A stretch of DNA of 8,262 nt from Gammaproteobacteria bacterium (GTDB lineage Bacteria; Pseudomonadota; Gammaproteobacteria; UBA6429; Thiohalophilaceae). This document shows, in pieces, positions 1-5,924 of the stretch. The position numbers and the translations under genes were made by a program. The stretch lies in contig JAOULB010000069.1 in assembly GCA_029882235.1 (NCBI GenBank), forward strand, positions 1 through 8,262, given 5' to 3'. Each line of letters begins with the position of its first letter. The stretch's first letter is position 1. The notes beneath the pieces are model-generated. The model ran no database searches. It saw only the letters and a program-made list of their open reading frames with translations, and was not told the DNA's origin.

Positions 1-26
1 ACATCTGGATAGGCAAGTTCAGCCAC
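1..26 (-). CDS. dnaB: Replicative DNA helicase DnaB, first codons only (partial, probable)
   Basis: Only about eight codons are in the window. Read on the minus strand from a GTG at 26-24 they give (M)AELAYPD, after which the frame runs off the left edge. A GGAGG Shine-Dalgarno sequence lies at 31-35, four bases before the GTG. An extended -10 promoter candidate is further upstream at 83-91. The assignment to dnaB rests mainly on context, because in many gammaproteobacteria rplI is followed in the same direction by dnaB, the hexameric ATPase that unwinds DNA at the replication fork. The eight visible residues are not diagnostic, since DnaB N-termini vary. A second GTG at 28-26 is in another frame and fits the ribosome binding site less well. 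Confidence 0.45.
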
Positions 27-82
27 ACAACCTCCGAATAAAGGGTAAATCGATGAGTTATTATTTTCCTTGCGGGGGTAAA

Positions 83-91
83 ATCATATCA
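83..91 (-). promoter_or_regulatory. Extended -10 promoter candidate for the gene at the left edge
   Basis: On the minus strand this reads TGATATGAT, which is a TGn extension followed by a -10 hexamer TATGAT at 88-83. No good -35 hexamer is found 16-18 bases upstream, as expected for an extended -10 promoter. Transcription would start near 76 and give a leader of about 50 bases before the probable dnaB GTG. This would give dnaB a promoter of its own after the rplI operon. It is called from motif match alone. Confidence 0.4.
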
Positions 92-201
92 CAACAAAGC
101 GCGAAAGATAGACGCAAAAATCACACCGCTTAAAGCGTGCTCAATATAAAAAACACGAACAAAAAGAAAGATCTAGACGAGATTGATAAGAGACAGCATG
201 C

Positions 202-228
202 ACTGACCTCGCTAAGTGCGAGGTCAGT
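202..228 (-). terminator. Perfect 11-bp hairpin after rplI, possible terminator without U-tract
   Basis: The arms ACTGACCTCGC (202-212) and GCGAGGTCAGT (218-228) pair perfectly around a 5-base loop. The hairpin lies about 65 bases after the rplI stop and well before the probable dnaB start. On neither strand is it followed by an uninterrupted T-run; on the minus strand GCATGCTGTCTC follows. It may therefore be an RNA 3'-end stabiliser, a weak or factor-assisted terminator, or a protein site, rather than a standard intrinsic terminator. Confidence 0.4.
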
Positions 229-243
229 AACAAAACTATTTAC

Positions 244-281
244 GCAAATACGTAAAAGTATTTGCCTAAAGCTATTTAGGC
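244..281 (-). repeat. Two adjoining inverted repeats just after the rplI stop codon
   Basis: Two small hairpins share a GC dinucleotide. GCCTAAA (264-270) pairs with TTTAGGC (275-281) around a 4-base loop, and GCAAATAC (244-251) pairs with GTATTTGC (258-265) around a 6-base loop. They begin ten bases after the rplI stop codon in the direction of transcription. Short T-runs follow each, but no long U-tract. Because they share bases 264-265, the two cannot both form completely. Likely roles are a 3' stability structure or a weak terminator for the rpsF-rplI transcript. Confidence 0.4.
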
Positions 282-290
282 TTTAATTTA

Positions 291-746
291 TTATTCAGCC
301 GCAGCTTCAACAACAACAGTAATGTTCTGTTGTACATCGCTATGAACACGAATAGCAATTTCGTATTCACCAATGTTATGAATCGGGCCTTCTGGCATCA
401 TAACTTCACGTTTTTCAATGGCGACACCAGCATTGGTCATTGCTTCGGCAATATCCAGTGGTGCAACAGAGCCAAACAGTTTGCCTTCATCACCCGCATG
501 GCTAGCAATAGTGATTTTCGCCAGCTGCGCAATTTGTTCCGCACGTGCAGTTGCTGCGGCCAGGGCTTCATTTGCAGCCTTTTCAAGTTCAGCACGCTGT
601 GCTTCAAATTTGGCAACATTGTCTGCAGTCGCAGGCACAGCCTTTTTCTGTGGGATCAGAAAATTACGACCATAACCAGGCTTAACAGAAACCTGTTCGC
701 CAAGGTTGCCCAGATTTGCAACTTTTTCCAGTAAGATTACGTCCAT
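291..746 (-). CDS. rplI: 50S ribosomal protein L9
   Basis: L9 is a large-subunit protein that binds 23S rRNA near the base of the L1 stalk and helps maintain reading frame. The 151-residue product is close to the E. coli length (149). It opens with the family signature MDVILLEKVANLG and the glycine- and lysine-rich segment VKPGYGRNFLIPQKKAVPAT that contacts rRNA. A long central helix follows at about 45-75, then a C-terminal domain with AGDEGKLFGSVAPLDIAEA (roughly 84-102). The ATG at 746 has a GAGGT ribosome binding site at 754-758, seven bases upstream. It is the last gene of the rpsF-rpsR-DUF2232-rplI cluster, 41 bases after the membrane-protein gene, and is followed by a cluster of hairpins. 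No sign of damage. Confidence 0.98.
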   Translation of the reverse strand: MDVILLEKVANLGNLGEQVSVKPGYGRNFLIPQKKAVPATADNVAKFEAQRAELEKAANEALAAATARAEQIAQLAKITIASHAGDEGKLFGSVAPLDIAEAMTNAGVAIEKREVMMPEGPIHNIGEYEIAIRVHSDVQQNITVVVEAAAE

Positions 747-787
747 CTTATTTACCTCGTCTTGCTTAAGACATTTTCTTTAAATCG

Positions 788-1699
788 TTAATTACTTATA
801 CGTAGTCTGTTTCTAAAATCCAGACCGTTATCCAGCAGACCAAGCATAATGATGACAATCATCATAAATGGTACTGCAACAAACAGTAAAACATACATCA
901 GGACCAGCCAGGTTGAATTCAACTTTAGCCGGTTCACAACCGCATGTACTACGGCCAAGCCCTGTAATAACAACATACCTAGTGTCACAAACAACAGGTT
1001 CTTGGCGAGTTCCGCCAGCATCCCATCACCGATATAAAACATTGCAATTAATAACAATGTTGCAATCGTAACAACTCGTCCCAGACGCAGTTCCTGAAAC
1101 TCTTCCGCAAACGCGCCCGGATGATAAAGTAGAGATTGCCACCAGCGAGCAATAAACAGCCCAATCGCAATCCCAAAACAAGTCATCAACGCTAAGGAAC
1201 CTGTTAACAGCTGGGTTAGCTTGTCGATACCATCCTTTTCAAAATTTAAACCAGCTTTTTCCAGAGCTGGAAATACTTCTTTCATTAAATGTTGATGCCA
1301 CCATGCCGCTGGGTCTCCCAACGAGATAAACATCCCGATTACAAATAAGACGCCAACAAGTAACAGCGTCTGCAGCGTAATCGCCAGTGAGCGCGTCTGC
1401 TGTAACAGGCTGGCAAACAACCAGGCCGGTATCCACAAACTCATTGCCAGACCAAAAGCAAAGGCTGGGTTGCCAAACAGTACAGTGGTCAATAAACCGG
1501 TTAACAGGCTTGCGCCTAATACCGTTTTACCACTCTCTTTGGGCCCTTGCACCAGAGCGACCAGTCCAACTCCGGCTGCACTGAAATAGGTCAGTGGCCA
1601 GGTTAAAGGAATGAGTACCAGTGCAAATACGGCACAGACAACAACTGTAGTTATGGCCTGTACCTGGCCACGCATAATGTAGCTTGCCAGGGCGCGCAT
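788..1699 (-). CDS. DUF2232-type multi-pass membrane protein, function unknown
   Basis: The 303-residue protein is strongly hydrophobic, with about eight or nine predicted membrane segments (around residues 12-32, 36-52, 60-78, 80-98, 107-127, 164-185, 208-226, 232-252 and 264-288). I see no catalytic motif. A conserved-looking polar stretch, FAEEFQELRLGR (197-208), lies between membrane segments and resembles the block I recall from the DUF2232 proteins encoded at this position in Pseudomonas-like bacteria. The family is assigned from this motif, topology and place between rpsR and rplI; the biochemical role is unknown. The start ATG lies 16 bases after the rpsR stop and has only a weak ribosome binding site (GAG in TTGAGCACGCGCC), so translation may depend partly on ribosomes ending rpsR. 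An alternative ATG at codon 9 has no better site. Co-transcription with ribosomal proteins implies growth-linked expression. Confidence 0.85.
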   Translation of the reverse strand: MRALASYIMRGQVQAITTVVVCAVFALVLIPLTWPLTYFSAAGVGLVALVQGPKESGKTVLGASLLTGLLTTVLFGNPAFAFGLAMSLWIPAWLFASLLQQTRSLAITLQTLLLVGVLFVIGMFISLGDPAAWWHQHLMKEVFPALEKAGLNFEKDGIDKLTQLLTGSLALMTCFGIAIGLFIARWWQSLLYHPGAFAEEFQELRLGRVVTIATLLLIAMFYIGDGMLAELAKNLLFVTLGMLLLQGLAVVHAVVNRLKLNSTWLVLMYVLLFVAVPFMMIVIIMLGLLDNGLDFRNRLRISN

Positions 1700-1715
1700 G
1701 GCGCGTGCTCAATCT

Positions 1716-1943
1716 CTATTTATGCGAATCGCAGTAGGGCAGTAAGGCCAGAAAACGCGCGCGCTTGATTGCTGTAGCGAGCTGACGTTGGTATTTGGCG
1801 TTAGTGCCGGTAATACGACTTGGGACAATTTTACCGTTTTCGGTGATATTGCCCTTCAGGATCGCCAGATCCTTGTAATCGATATTATCAATGCCATCAG
1901 CAGTAAAACGACAGAATTTCTTACGACGGAAAAAACGAGCCAT
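1716..1943 (-). CDS. rpsR: 30S ribosomal protein S18
   Basis: S18 is a small-subunit platform protein that assembles onto 16S rRNA as a heterodimer with S6. The product is 75 residues, the same as E. coli, and nearly identical over most of its length: MARFFRRKKFCRF at the N-terminus, IDYKDLAILK (22-31), then GKIVPSRITGTNAKYQRQLA and IKRARFLALLPY. Its start lies two bases after the rpsF stop. The AGGAGG ribosome binding site (1951-1956) sits inside the last codons of rpsF, seven bases from the ATG, so the two genes are very likely translationally coupled. priB, found between these genes in E. coli, is absent. Confidence 0.98.
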   Translation of the reverse strand: MARFFRRKKFCRFTADGIDNIDYKDLAILKGNITENGKIVPSRITGTNAKYQRQLATAIKRARFLALLPYCDSHK

Positions 1944-1945
1944 TT

Positions 1946-2365
1946 TTATCCCTCCTGAGCAGTTGGTAGTTCAGCATCATCCGCATCAGGTGCTGGTGCC
2001 GATTCTGAATCACGTGGTGTGTAGTTGGAACGAGGACGTTCTTCCTCTTCCTTCTTCACCAGTGGAGATTCCTCAGTAATTGCCTCATTGCGACGAATCA
2101 CCAGATGGCGAATCACGGCGTCATTGAAACGAAATGCACTTTCCAGCTCGTCCAGGGCATCCTGACCGCACTCGATGTTCATCATGACGTAATGGGCTTT
2201 GTGAATTTTCTGGATCGGGTAGGCCAGCTGACGACGACCCCAGTCTTCAAGACGGTGGATCTGGCCGCTTTTGCCTTCGATTCCTGAGCGGTACTTCTCG
2301 ATCATTGCAGGTACCTGCTCGCTCTGGTCAGGGTGGACCAGAAACACAATTTCATAGTGTCGCAT
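1946..2365 (-). CDS. rpsF: 30S ribosomal protein S6
   Basis: S6 binds S18 and 16S rRNA in the platform of the small subunit. The 139-residue protein begins MRHYEIVFLVHPDQSEQVP and has the family block IHRLEDWGRRQLAYPI (about 37-52), followed by HKAHYVMMN and FRFNDAVIRHLV. After about residue 100 it has an unstructured charged tail (KKEEEERPRS, then DADDAELPTAQEG). E. coli S6 ends in Glu-Glu and is extended with glutamates by RimK; this tail is acidic but ends in Gly, so that modification cannot be assumed. The ATG is preceded by GGGAG (2370-2374). It is the first gene of the ribosomal cluster, with its own promoter at 2458-2486 and a structured leader. Autogenous control by the S6:S18 pair is likely. 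Confidence 0.98.
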   Translation of the reverse strand: MRHYEIVFLVHPDQSEQVPAMIEKYRSGIEGKSGQIHRLEDWGRRQLAYPIQKIHKAHYVMMNIECGQDALDELESAFRFNDAVIRHLVIRRNEAITEESPLVKKEEEERPRSNYTPRDSESAPAPDADDAELPTAQEG

Positions 2366-2386
2366 AATGCTCCCTTCGGTTATGCA

Positions 2387-2410
2387 GCCTCCCGTTCAGT
2401 GCGGTGAGGC
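2387..2410 (-). promoter_or_regulatory. rpsF leader hairpin resembling the S6:S18 autoregulatory element
   Basis: In the transcribed strand, GCCTC (2410-2406) pairs with GAGGC (2391-2387). Inside, after one unpaired A (2405), CCG (2404-2402) can pair with CGG (2394-2392) around a 7-base loop CACTGAA. Known bacterial rpsF leaders contain a stem with an essential CCG that the S6:S18 complex binds, mimicking its 16S site and repressing translation. The position, about 20 bases before the rpsF start, and the CCG inside a GC-rich stem fit that element. I worked out the fold by eye and did not compare it with the published covariance model. Confidence 0.5.
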
Positions 2411-2428
2411 AAGGAGTTAAACAAATTG

Positions 2429-2447
2429 TACCCGGCCGGAGCCGGTA
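2429..2447 (-). promoter_or_regulatory. GC-rich hairpin in the rpsF leader
   Basis: TACCGGC (2447-2441 in transcript order) pairs with GCCGGGTA (2436-2429) around a TCCG loop, with one bulged G. It falls in the first 25 bases of the rpsF transcript predicted from the promoter at 2458-2486. No T-run follows immediately (CAATTTG is next), so it does not look like a terminator. It may be a 5' stability hairpin or part of the leader fold. Confidence 0.4.
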
Positions 2448-2457
2448 AAGGACGCGC

Positions 2458-2486
2458 ATTTTACTGGAGGGGGTAGCGGAAATCAA
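2458..2486 (-). promoter_or_regulatory. Sigma-70 promoter of the rpsF-rpsR-rplI operon
   Basis: On the minus strand the -35 TTGATT (2486-2481) and -10 TAAAAT (2463-2458) are separated by exactly 17 bases. The start site would be near 2451, giving a leader of about 85 nt. The bases after the -10 are GCGCGTCC, a GC-rich discriminator typical of ribosomal promoters repressed by ppGpp and DksA. It lies just after the end of rlmB, so the ribosomal genes do not need read-through from rnr-rlmB. Confidence 0.75.
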
Positions 2487-2491
2487 TGAAA

Positions 2492-2512
2492 TAGAGTCGT
2501 TTAATCACTCTA
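2492..2512 (-). terminator. Weak hairpin after rlmB, possible terminator
   Basis: TAGAGT and ACTCTA (6-bp arms, 9-base loop) lie 8-28 bases after the rlmB stop codon and directly upstream of the rpsF promoter. Only a broken T-stretch (TTTCATT) follows. The stem is AT-rich and short, so termination here would be leaky at best. Confidence 0.25.
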
Positions 2513-2519
2513 ATGCTGA

Positions 2520-3266
2520 CTAAGTTGTCTCCCGCTGGCGAACGGCTTCATAGAGACAGACCCCAGTTGCCACCGACACATTCAGAGACTCCACCTGTCC
2601 CCGCATCGGAAGCGAAACCAGAAAGTCACAGGCCTCAGCAGTCAGACGACGCATACCCTGACCTTCTGCGCCCAGAACAATCCCCAGCGGTCCCTTCAGG
2701 TCAGATTGATAGAGGCTTTGCCCAGCATCACCGGTTGTCCCGACCAGCCAGATGCCCTTTTCTTTGAGCTTAGCCAGCGTTCGGGCCAGGTTAGTAACGG
2801 CCACGAATGGCACGCTCTCAGCCGCACCGCTAGCGACTTTACGTACTACGCCAGTGAGGCCACAGGCCTTATCCTTTGGAGCAATAACGGCATGCACTCC
2901 AGCCCCATCGGCACTGCGCAGACAGGCACCCAGATTATGTGGATCAGTCACGCCATCTAAAATCAGCAGCAAAGGCGGTTCGTTGAGTTTCTCCAACATT
3001 GCCAGTAGACGTGATTCGTCCCAGGACTCGCCAGCCACCGATTCGGCCACCACGCCCTGATGCTTTGCTGAGCCGGCCAGACTGTCCAGCTCTTCTCGAT
3101 CAACTTTATGGATGGAGACACCGAGCTTTTTCGCAATTCCCAGAACGGTTTGAATGCGTTTATCGTCACGCGTGCGATCAAACCAGATTGCTGAGACTGA
3201 ATCCGGTTCCTTATCAAGCAAGGCCTGAACGGCGTGGAGCCCAAAGATGATTTGTTTCGATGGCAT
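2520..3266 (-). CDS. rlmB: 23S rRNA (guanosine-2251 2'-O)-methyltransferase RlmB
   Basis: RlmB uses S-adenosylmethionine to methylate the ribose of G2251 in the 23S rRNA P-loop. It belongs to the SPOUT/TrmH superfamily, whose members bind the cofactor in a trefoil knot. The 248-residue product is close to E. coli RlmB (243). An N-terminal L30e-like substrate-binding domain begins IIFGLHAVQALL. The catalytic domain has motif 1 (LDGVTDPHNLGACLRSAD, 103-120, with N111 and R117), motif 2 (GIVLGAEGQGM, 195-205, with E201) and motif 3 (SLNVSVATGVCLYEAVRQ, 227-244). It starts 28 bases after the rnr stop, the usual partner. The ATG has no purine-rich ribosome binding site; the bases before it are TATCTCCTT. 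Family alignment (E. coli begins MSEMIYGIHAVQ) supports this start nonetheless. Confidence 0.97.
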   Translation of the reverse strand: MPSKQIIFGLHAVQALLDKEPDSVSAIWFDRTRDDKRIQTVLGIAKKLGVSIHKVDREELDSLAGSAKHQGVVAESVAGESWDESRLLAMLEKLNEPPLLLILDGVTDPHNLGACLRSADGAGVHAVIAPKDKACGLTGVVRKVASGAAESVPFVAVTNLARTLAKLKEKGIWLVGTTGDAGQSLYQSDLKGPLGIVLGAEGQGMRRLTAEACDFLVSLPMRGQVESLNVSVATGVCLYEAVRQRETT

Positions 3267-3294
3267 AAGGAGATAATTTTATCGCTAACTATTA

Positions 3295-5673
3295 TTACGA
3301 TTTCTTTTTCTTCTTCTTTTTGTTTGTTGCTCTCTTTTTACCTGACGTTTTTTTCTTTGAAGAATTTTTCCTGCCTTTCTTTGCGGAAGACTTTTTACCC
3401 TCGTCAGGTCTTTTCTTGCCGTCTTTTTTACTTTGTTTTTTGGCTTTCTTTACGGCCTTATCAGCGCTATTTAATTCTTTTCTACTGGTGGTGTTTTCTG
3501 GTTGTTCGTCCGCCAGTTCGAAGTCAATCTTACGTTCATCAAGATCAACACGCGCGACAATAACTCGAATGCGATTTCCAAGTCGATAGATGTGACGAGT
3601 ATGTTCACCAATCATGCGATGATGAACCGGGTCGAAGTGGAAATAGTCTTTACCCAGTGAGGTCACATGCACCAGACCTTCAACATAGATATTATTCAAT
3701 TCTACAAACAGGCCGAAACTGGTCACACTACTAATCACACCATCAAATTCATCGCCCACCTTATCGAGCATAAATTCACACTTGAGCCAATCGGTGGCAT
3801 CACGTGTAGCTTCATCGGAACGACGCTCGGTCATCGAGCAGTGCTCACCATGTTGTGCCATTTGATCATGCTGACAATAGAAGTTTGCTGCTGTACCACC
3901 TTGCAGGACATGACGAATCGCACGATGAACTAATAAATCAGGGTAACGTCGAATTGGCGAAGTAAAGTGGGCATAAGCATCAAAGGCCAGACCAAAGTGG
4001 CCTGCATTATCTGGTGTGTAGACGGCCTGTTTTAGACTACGCAGCATCACCGTCTGAATCAGGTGTGCATCATGGCGACCTTTTATGCTGTTAAGTAATT
4101 TTGCGTAGTGCTTTGGTTCAGGCGAATCACCGCCCCCCAGATCCAGACCAAGCTCAGACAGAAATTCTCGCAGCACGGAGATCTTTTCTTCATTCGGACC
4201 TTCATGCACGCGGAACAATGCGGGCAGTTTATGTTCTTCGAGAAAATCTGCTGCTGCCGTATTCGCTAACAACATACATTCTTCAATTAGTTTATGCGCA
4301 TCATTGCGAACCACGGGCACGATGGAATCGATTTTACGATCGGCACCAAACACAATTCTTGTTTCCGTGGTCTCGAAATCGATCGCACCACGCTGCTGAC
4401 GTGAGTTTAATAAAACTTTATAGAGCTCATGCAGGTTTTCGAGATAGGGAACTTGCGCGGCATATTGCGCACGCAACTCTTCATCACCATCAACCAGCAT
4501 GGCCGCGACCTTCGTGTAAGTCAGTCGCGCATGTGATTTCATCACCCCTTCAAAGAAACGATAGTTTTTAACAGCGCCGTTCGCATTAAGATTTAATTCA
4601 CAGACCATGCAGAGCCGATCGACATCGGGGTTGATCGAACAAAGGCCATTCGATAAGACTTCAGGTAGCATTGGGATAACACGTTCAGGGAAGTAGGTTG
4701 ATGTGCCCCGCTCCGCCGCATCTTTATCCAACGCCATGCCGGGTTTCACATAGGCCGATACATCAGCAATGGCCACCAGTAAGCGCCAGCCACTACCCTG
4801 TTTTTCACAATAAACGGCATCATCAAAGTCACGCGCATCTTCACCATCAATGGTGACTAAAGGCAGATCCCGTATATCTTCACGTCCCTGTTTCGCCTCT
4901 TCGGGTACTTCTTCAGTAAACCGAGTAGCCTCTTGTTCTGCTTCAGGTGACCATACATCAGGGATATCGTAGCTACGAATGGCAATGTCGATCTCCATAC
5001 CTGGCGCCATGTGCTCACCCAGAGTCTCCACAACCTTGCCAATAGCCTGGCGATATTTGCTCGGTTGCTCAACGATTTCGACACTGACGATCTGGCCATG
5101 GGTCGCACCGGAGAGATTTTCTTTAGGGACAAGGATATCCTGAGTCAGGCGTTTGTTATCCGGCGCGACTAAACAGACCCCACCTTCGACAAACAGTCGG
5201 CCAACGATCCGATGATTATTGCGCTCTAGCACCTCGATCACGCCACCTTCGCGGCGACCTCGGCGATCAATGCCTTTAACATGCACCATGGCGCGATCAC
5301 CATTCATCAGCGATTTCATCTCGCGCGCCGACAGAAACAGGTCATCGCCACCTTCGTCGGGAATCAAAAAGCCAAAGCCATCCGGATGCCCCTGTACTCG
5401 CCCCTTGATCAGATCCATTTTGCAGATTAAGCCATAGCCACCCTTACGGGTATAAATCACCTGACCATCACGCTCCATCGCACGCATACGTCGACGCAGG
5501 GCCTCGAGTTGTTCCTCGCTATTGAGGTTGAGTGCCGCAGCGATTTGCTCACGATTCAAAGTGCCCTGCTTATCCAGCAGATCCATAATGAACTCACGAC
5601 TGGGGATCGGGTTATCGTATTTTTCCGCTTCGCGCAGGGCGTGAGGATCATTTTCATTTATAGGTTTTGTCAT
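3295..5673 (-). CDS. rnr: Ribonuclease R (3'-5' exoribonuclease)
   Basis: RNase R degrades structured RNA processively from the 3' end and takes part in rRNA quality control, mRNA decay and tmRNA-linked turnover. I place the start at the ATG at 5673 (792 residues). The frame also opens from a TTG at 5691, six codons upstream, but that has no clear ribosome binding site; the ATG has an AAGAAG stretch close by. Numbered from the ATG: an N-terminal helix-turn-helix region (about 20-75), two cold-shock-like domains (about 85-215), the RNB catalytic domain (about 255-590), an S1 domain (about 640-720) and a lysine-rich tail. The metal-binding set D276, D282, D284 and D285 lies in IDGEDARDFDDAV, and the SPIRRYPDL motif is at 572-580. 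The tail (725-792) ends with seven consecutive lysines and a serine. E. coli RNase R is 813 residues with a similar basic tail. No clear promoter was found; it must lie in 5674-5800, opposite the tRNA-Leu promoter. Confidence 0.96.
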   Translation of the reverse strand: MTKPINENDPHALREAEKYDNPIPSREFIMDLLDKQGTLNREQIAAALNLNSEEQLEALRRRMRAMERDGQVIYTRKGGYGLICKMDLIKGRVQGHPDGFGFLIPDEGGDDLFLSAREMKSLMNGDRAMVHVKGIDRRGRREGGVIEVLERNNHRIVGRLFVEGGVCLVAPDNKRLTQDILVPKENLSGATHGQIVSVEIVEQPSKYRQAIGKVVETLGEHMAPGMEIDIAIRSYDIPDVWSPEAEQEATRFTEEVPEEAKQGREDIRDLPLVTIDGEDARDFDDAVYCEKQGSGWRLLVAIADVSAYVKPGMALDKDAAERGTSTYFPERVIPMLPEVLSNGLCSINPDVDRLCMVCELNLNANGAVKNYRFFEGVMKSHARLTYTKVAAMLVDGDEELRAQYAAQVPYLENLHELYKVLLNSRQQRGAIDFETTETRIVFGADRKIDSIVPVVRNDAHKLIEECMLLANTAAADFLEEHKLPALFRVHEGPNEEKISVLREFLSELGLDLGGGDSPEPKHYAKLLNSIKGRHDAHLIQTVMLRSLKQAVYTPDNAGHFGLAFDAYAHFTSPIRRYPDLLVHRAIRHVLQGGTAANFYCQHDQMAQHGEHCSMTERRSDEATRDATDWLKCEFMLDKVGDEFDGVISSVTSFGLFVELNNIYVEGLVHVTSLGKDYFHFDPVHHRMIGEHTRHIYRLGNRIRVIVARVDLDERKIDFELADEQPENTTSRKELNSADKAVKKAKKQSKKDGKKRPDEGKKSSAKKGRKNSSKKKTSGKKRATNKKKKKKKS

Positions 5674-5719
5674 TAACTTCTTTTCTTTCAATTAGTTGTC
5701 GATTCGGGAAATTCGCAGA

Positions 5720-5748
5720 TTGACATGATTCAAGACTCCCGGTAAAGT
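5720..5748 (+). promoter_or_regulatory. Sigma-70 promoter of tRNA-Leu
   Basis: The -35 TTGACA (5720-5725) is a perfect consensus. It is spaced 17 bases from the -10 TAAAGT (5743-5748). The GCGCCGC discriminator after it is the GC-rich type found at stringently controlled stable-RNA promoters. Transcription would start near 5755, leaving a 5' leader of about 26 bases for RNase P to remove. The promoter lies only about 50 bases from the rnr start codon on the other strand. Confidence 0.75.
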
Positions 5749-5781
5749 GCGCCGCTCTCAGATAGAGACTCGCTGTCCTTT

Positions 5782-5868
5782 GCCGAGGTGGCGGAATTGG
5801 TAGACGCGCCAGCTTCAGGTGCTGGTTGGAGCAATCCAGTGGAGGTTCAAGTCCTCTCCTCGGCACCA
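5782..5868 (+). tRNA. tRNA-Leu, anticodon CAG
   Basis: The complete 87-base cloverleaf includes an encoded CCA end. The acceptor stem pairs GCCGAGG (5782-5788) with CCTCGGC (5858-5864), followed by discriminator A and CCA (5866-5868). The anticodon stem CCAGC/GCTGG (5809-5813 and 5821-5825) encloses TTCAGGT, giving anticodon CAG, which reads the leucine codon CUG. The long variable arm (5826-5840) marks a class II tRNA. The T-arm has GGAGG, a TTCAAGT loop and CCTCT, with one G-U pair. It is the only plus-strand gene in the window and is transcribed away from rnr. I recall a tRNA-Leu between purA and rnr in Pseudomonas too, which would make this a conserved position. I saw no duplicated tRNA 3' end in the window, hence no sign of an integrated element. 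Confidence 0.97.
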
Positions 5869-5880
5869 TTCTAACAAATC

Positions 5881-5924
5881 CTGACGAATCTTGCTGTAAA
5901 TCATACCGTTTGCTCGTCAGTTTA
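5881..5924 (+). terminator. Possible terminator of tRNA-Leu
   Basis: CTGACGA (5881-5887) pairs with TCGTCAG (5914-5920), and TTTAT follows. The 26-base loop is long for an intrinsic terminator and I could not fold a good inner stem. Its place 13 bases after the tRNA CCA supports the call. If it fails, transcription would stop at the stronger bidirectional hairpin at 6063-6091. Confidence 0.4.

Noticed and set aside
109..140. Small dyad around CGCTTAAAGCG with a T-run after it on the minus strand
   Set aside because: The stem is only about five base pairs, with a mismatch when extended, so it is too weak to call a terminator.
180..196. ATAAGAGACAG match to the inner 11 bases of the Tn5 mosaic end, preceded by AGAT
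   Set aside because: The full 19-bp end is not present (AGAT-TG-ATAAGAGACAG instead of AGAT-GTGT-ATAAGAGACAG), and the flanking gene order is intact, so it is more likely chance than a transposon end or library-adapter chimera.
330..734. 134-residue plus-strand reading frame over rplI
   Set aside because: It is antisense to the fully conserved L9 gene, has no ribosome binding site and shows shadow-frame composition.
4101..4571. 156-residue plus-strand reading frame inside rnr
   Set aside because: It lies antisense to the conserved RNB domain of RNase R, and its composition is that of a shadow frame rich in Arg and His.
5674..5691. TTG start of rnr six codons upstream of the ATG
   Set aside because: No recognisable ribosome binding site precedes it and the added residues (MKEKKL) are not part of the conserved family N-terminus; the ATG at 5673 is the simpler start, though the TTG cannot be fully excluded.
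5782..5868. tRNA-Leu as an integration site for a mobile element
   Set aside because: tRNA-Leu genes are common attachment sites, but no integrase gene and no repeated tRNA 3' end were seen in the window.
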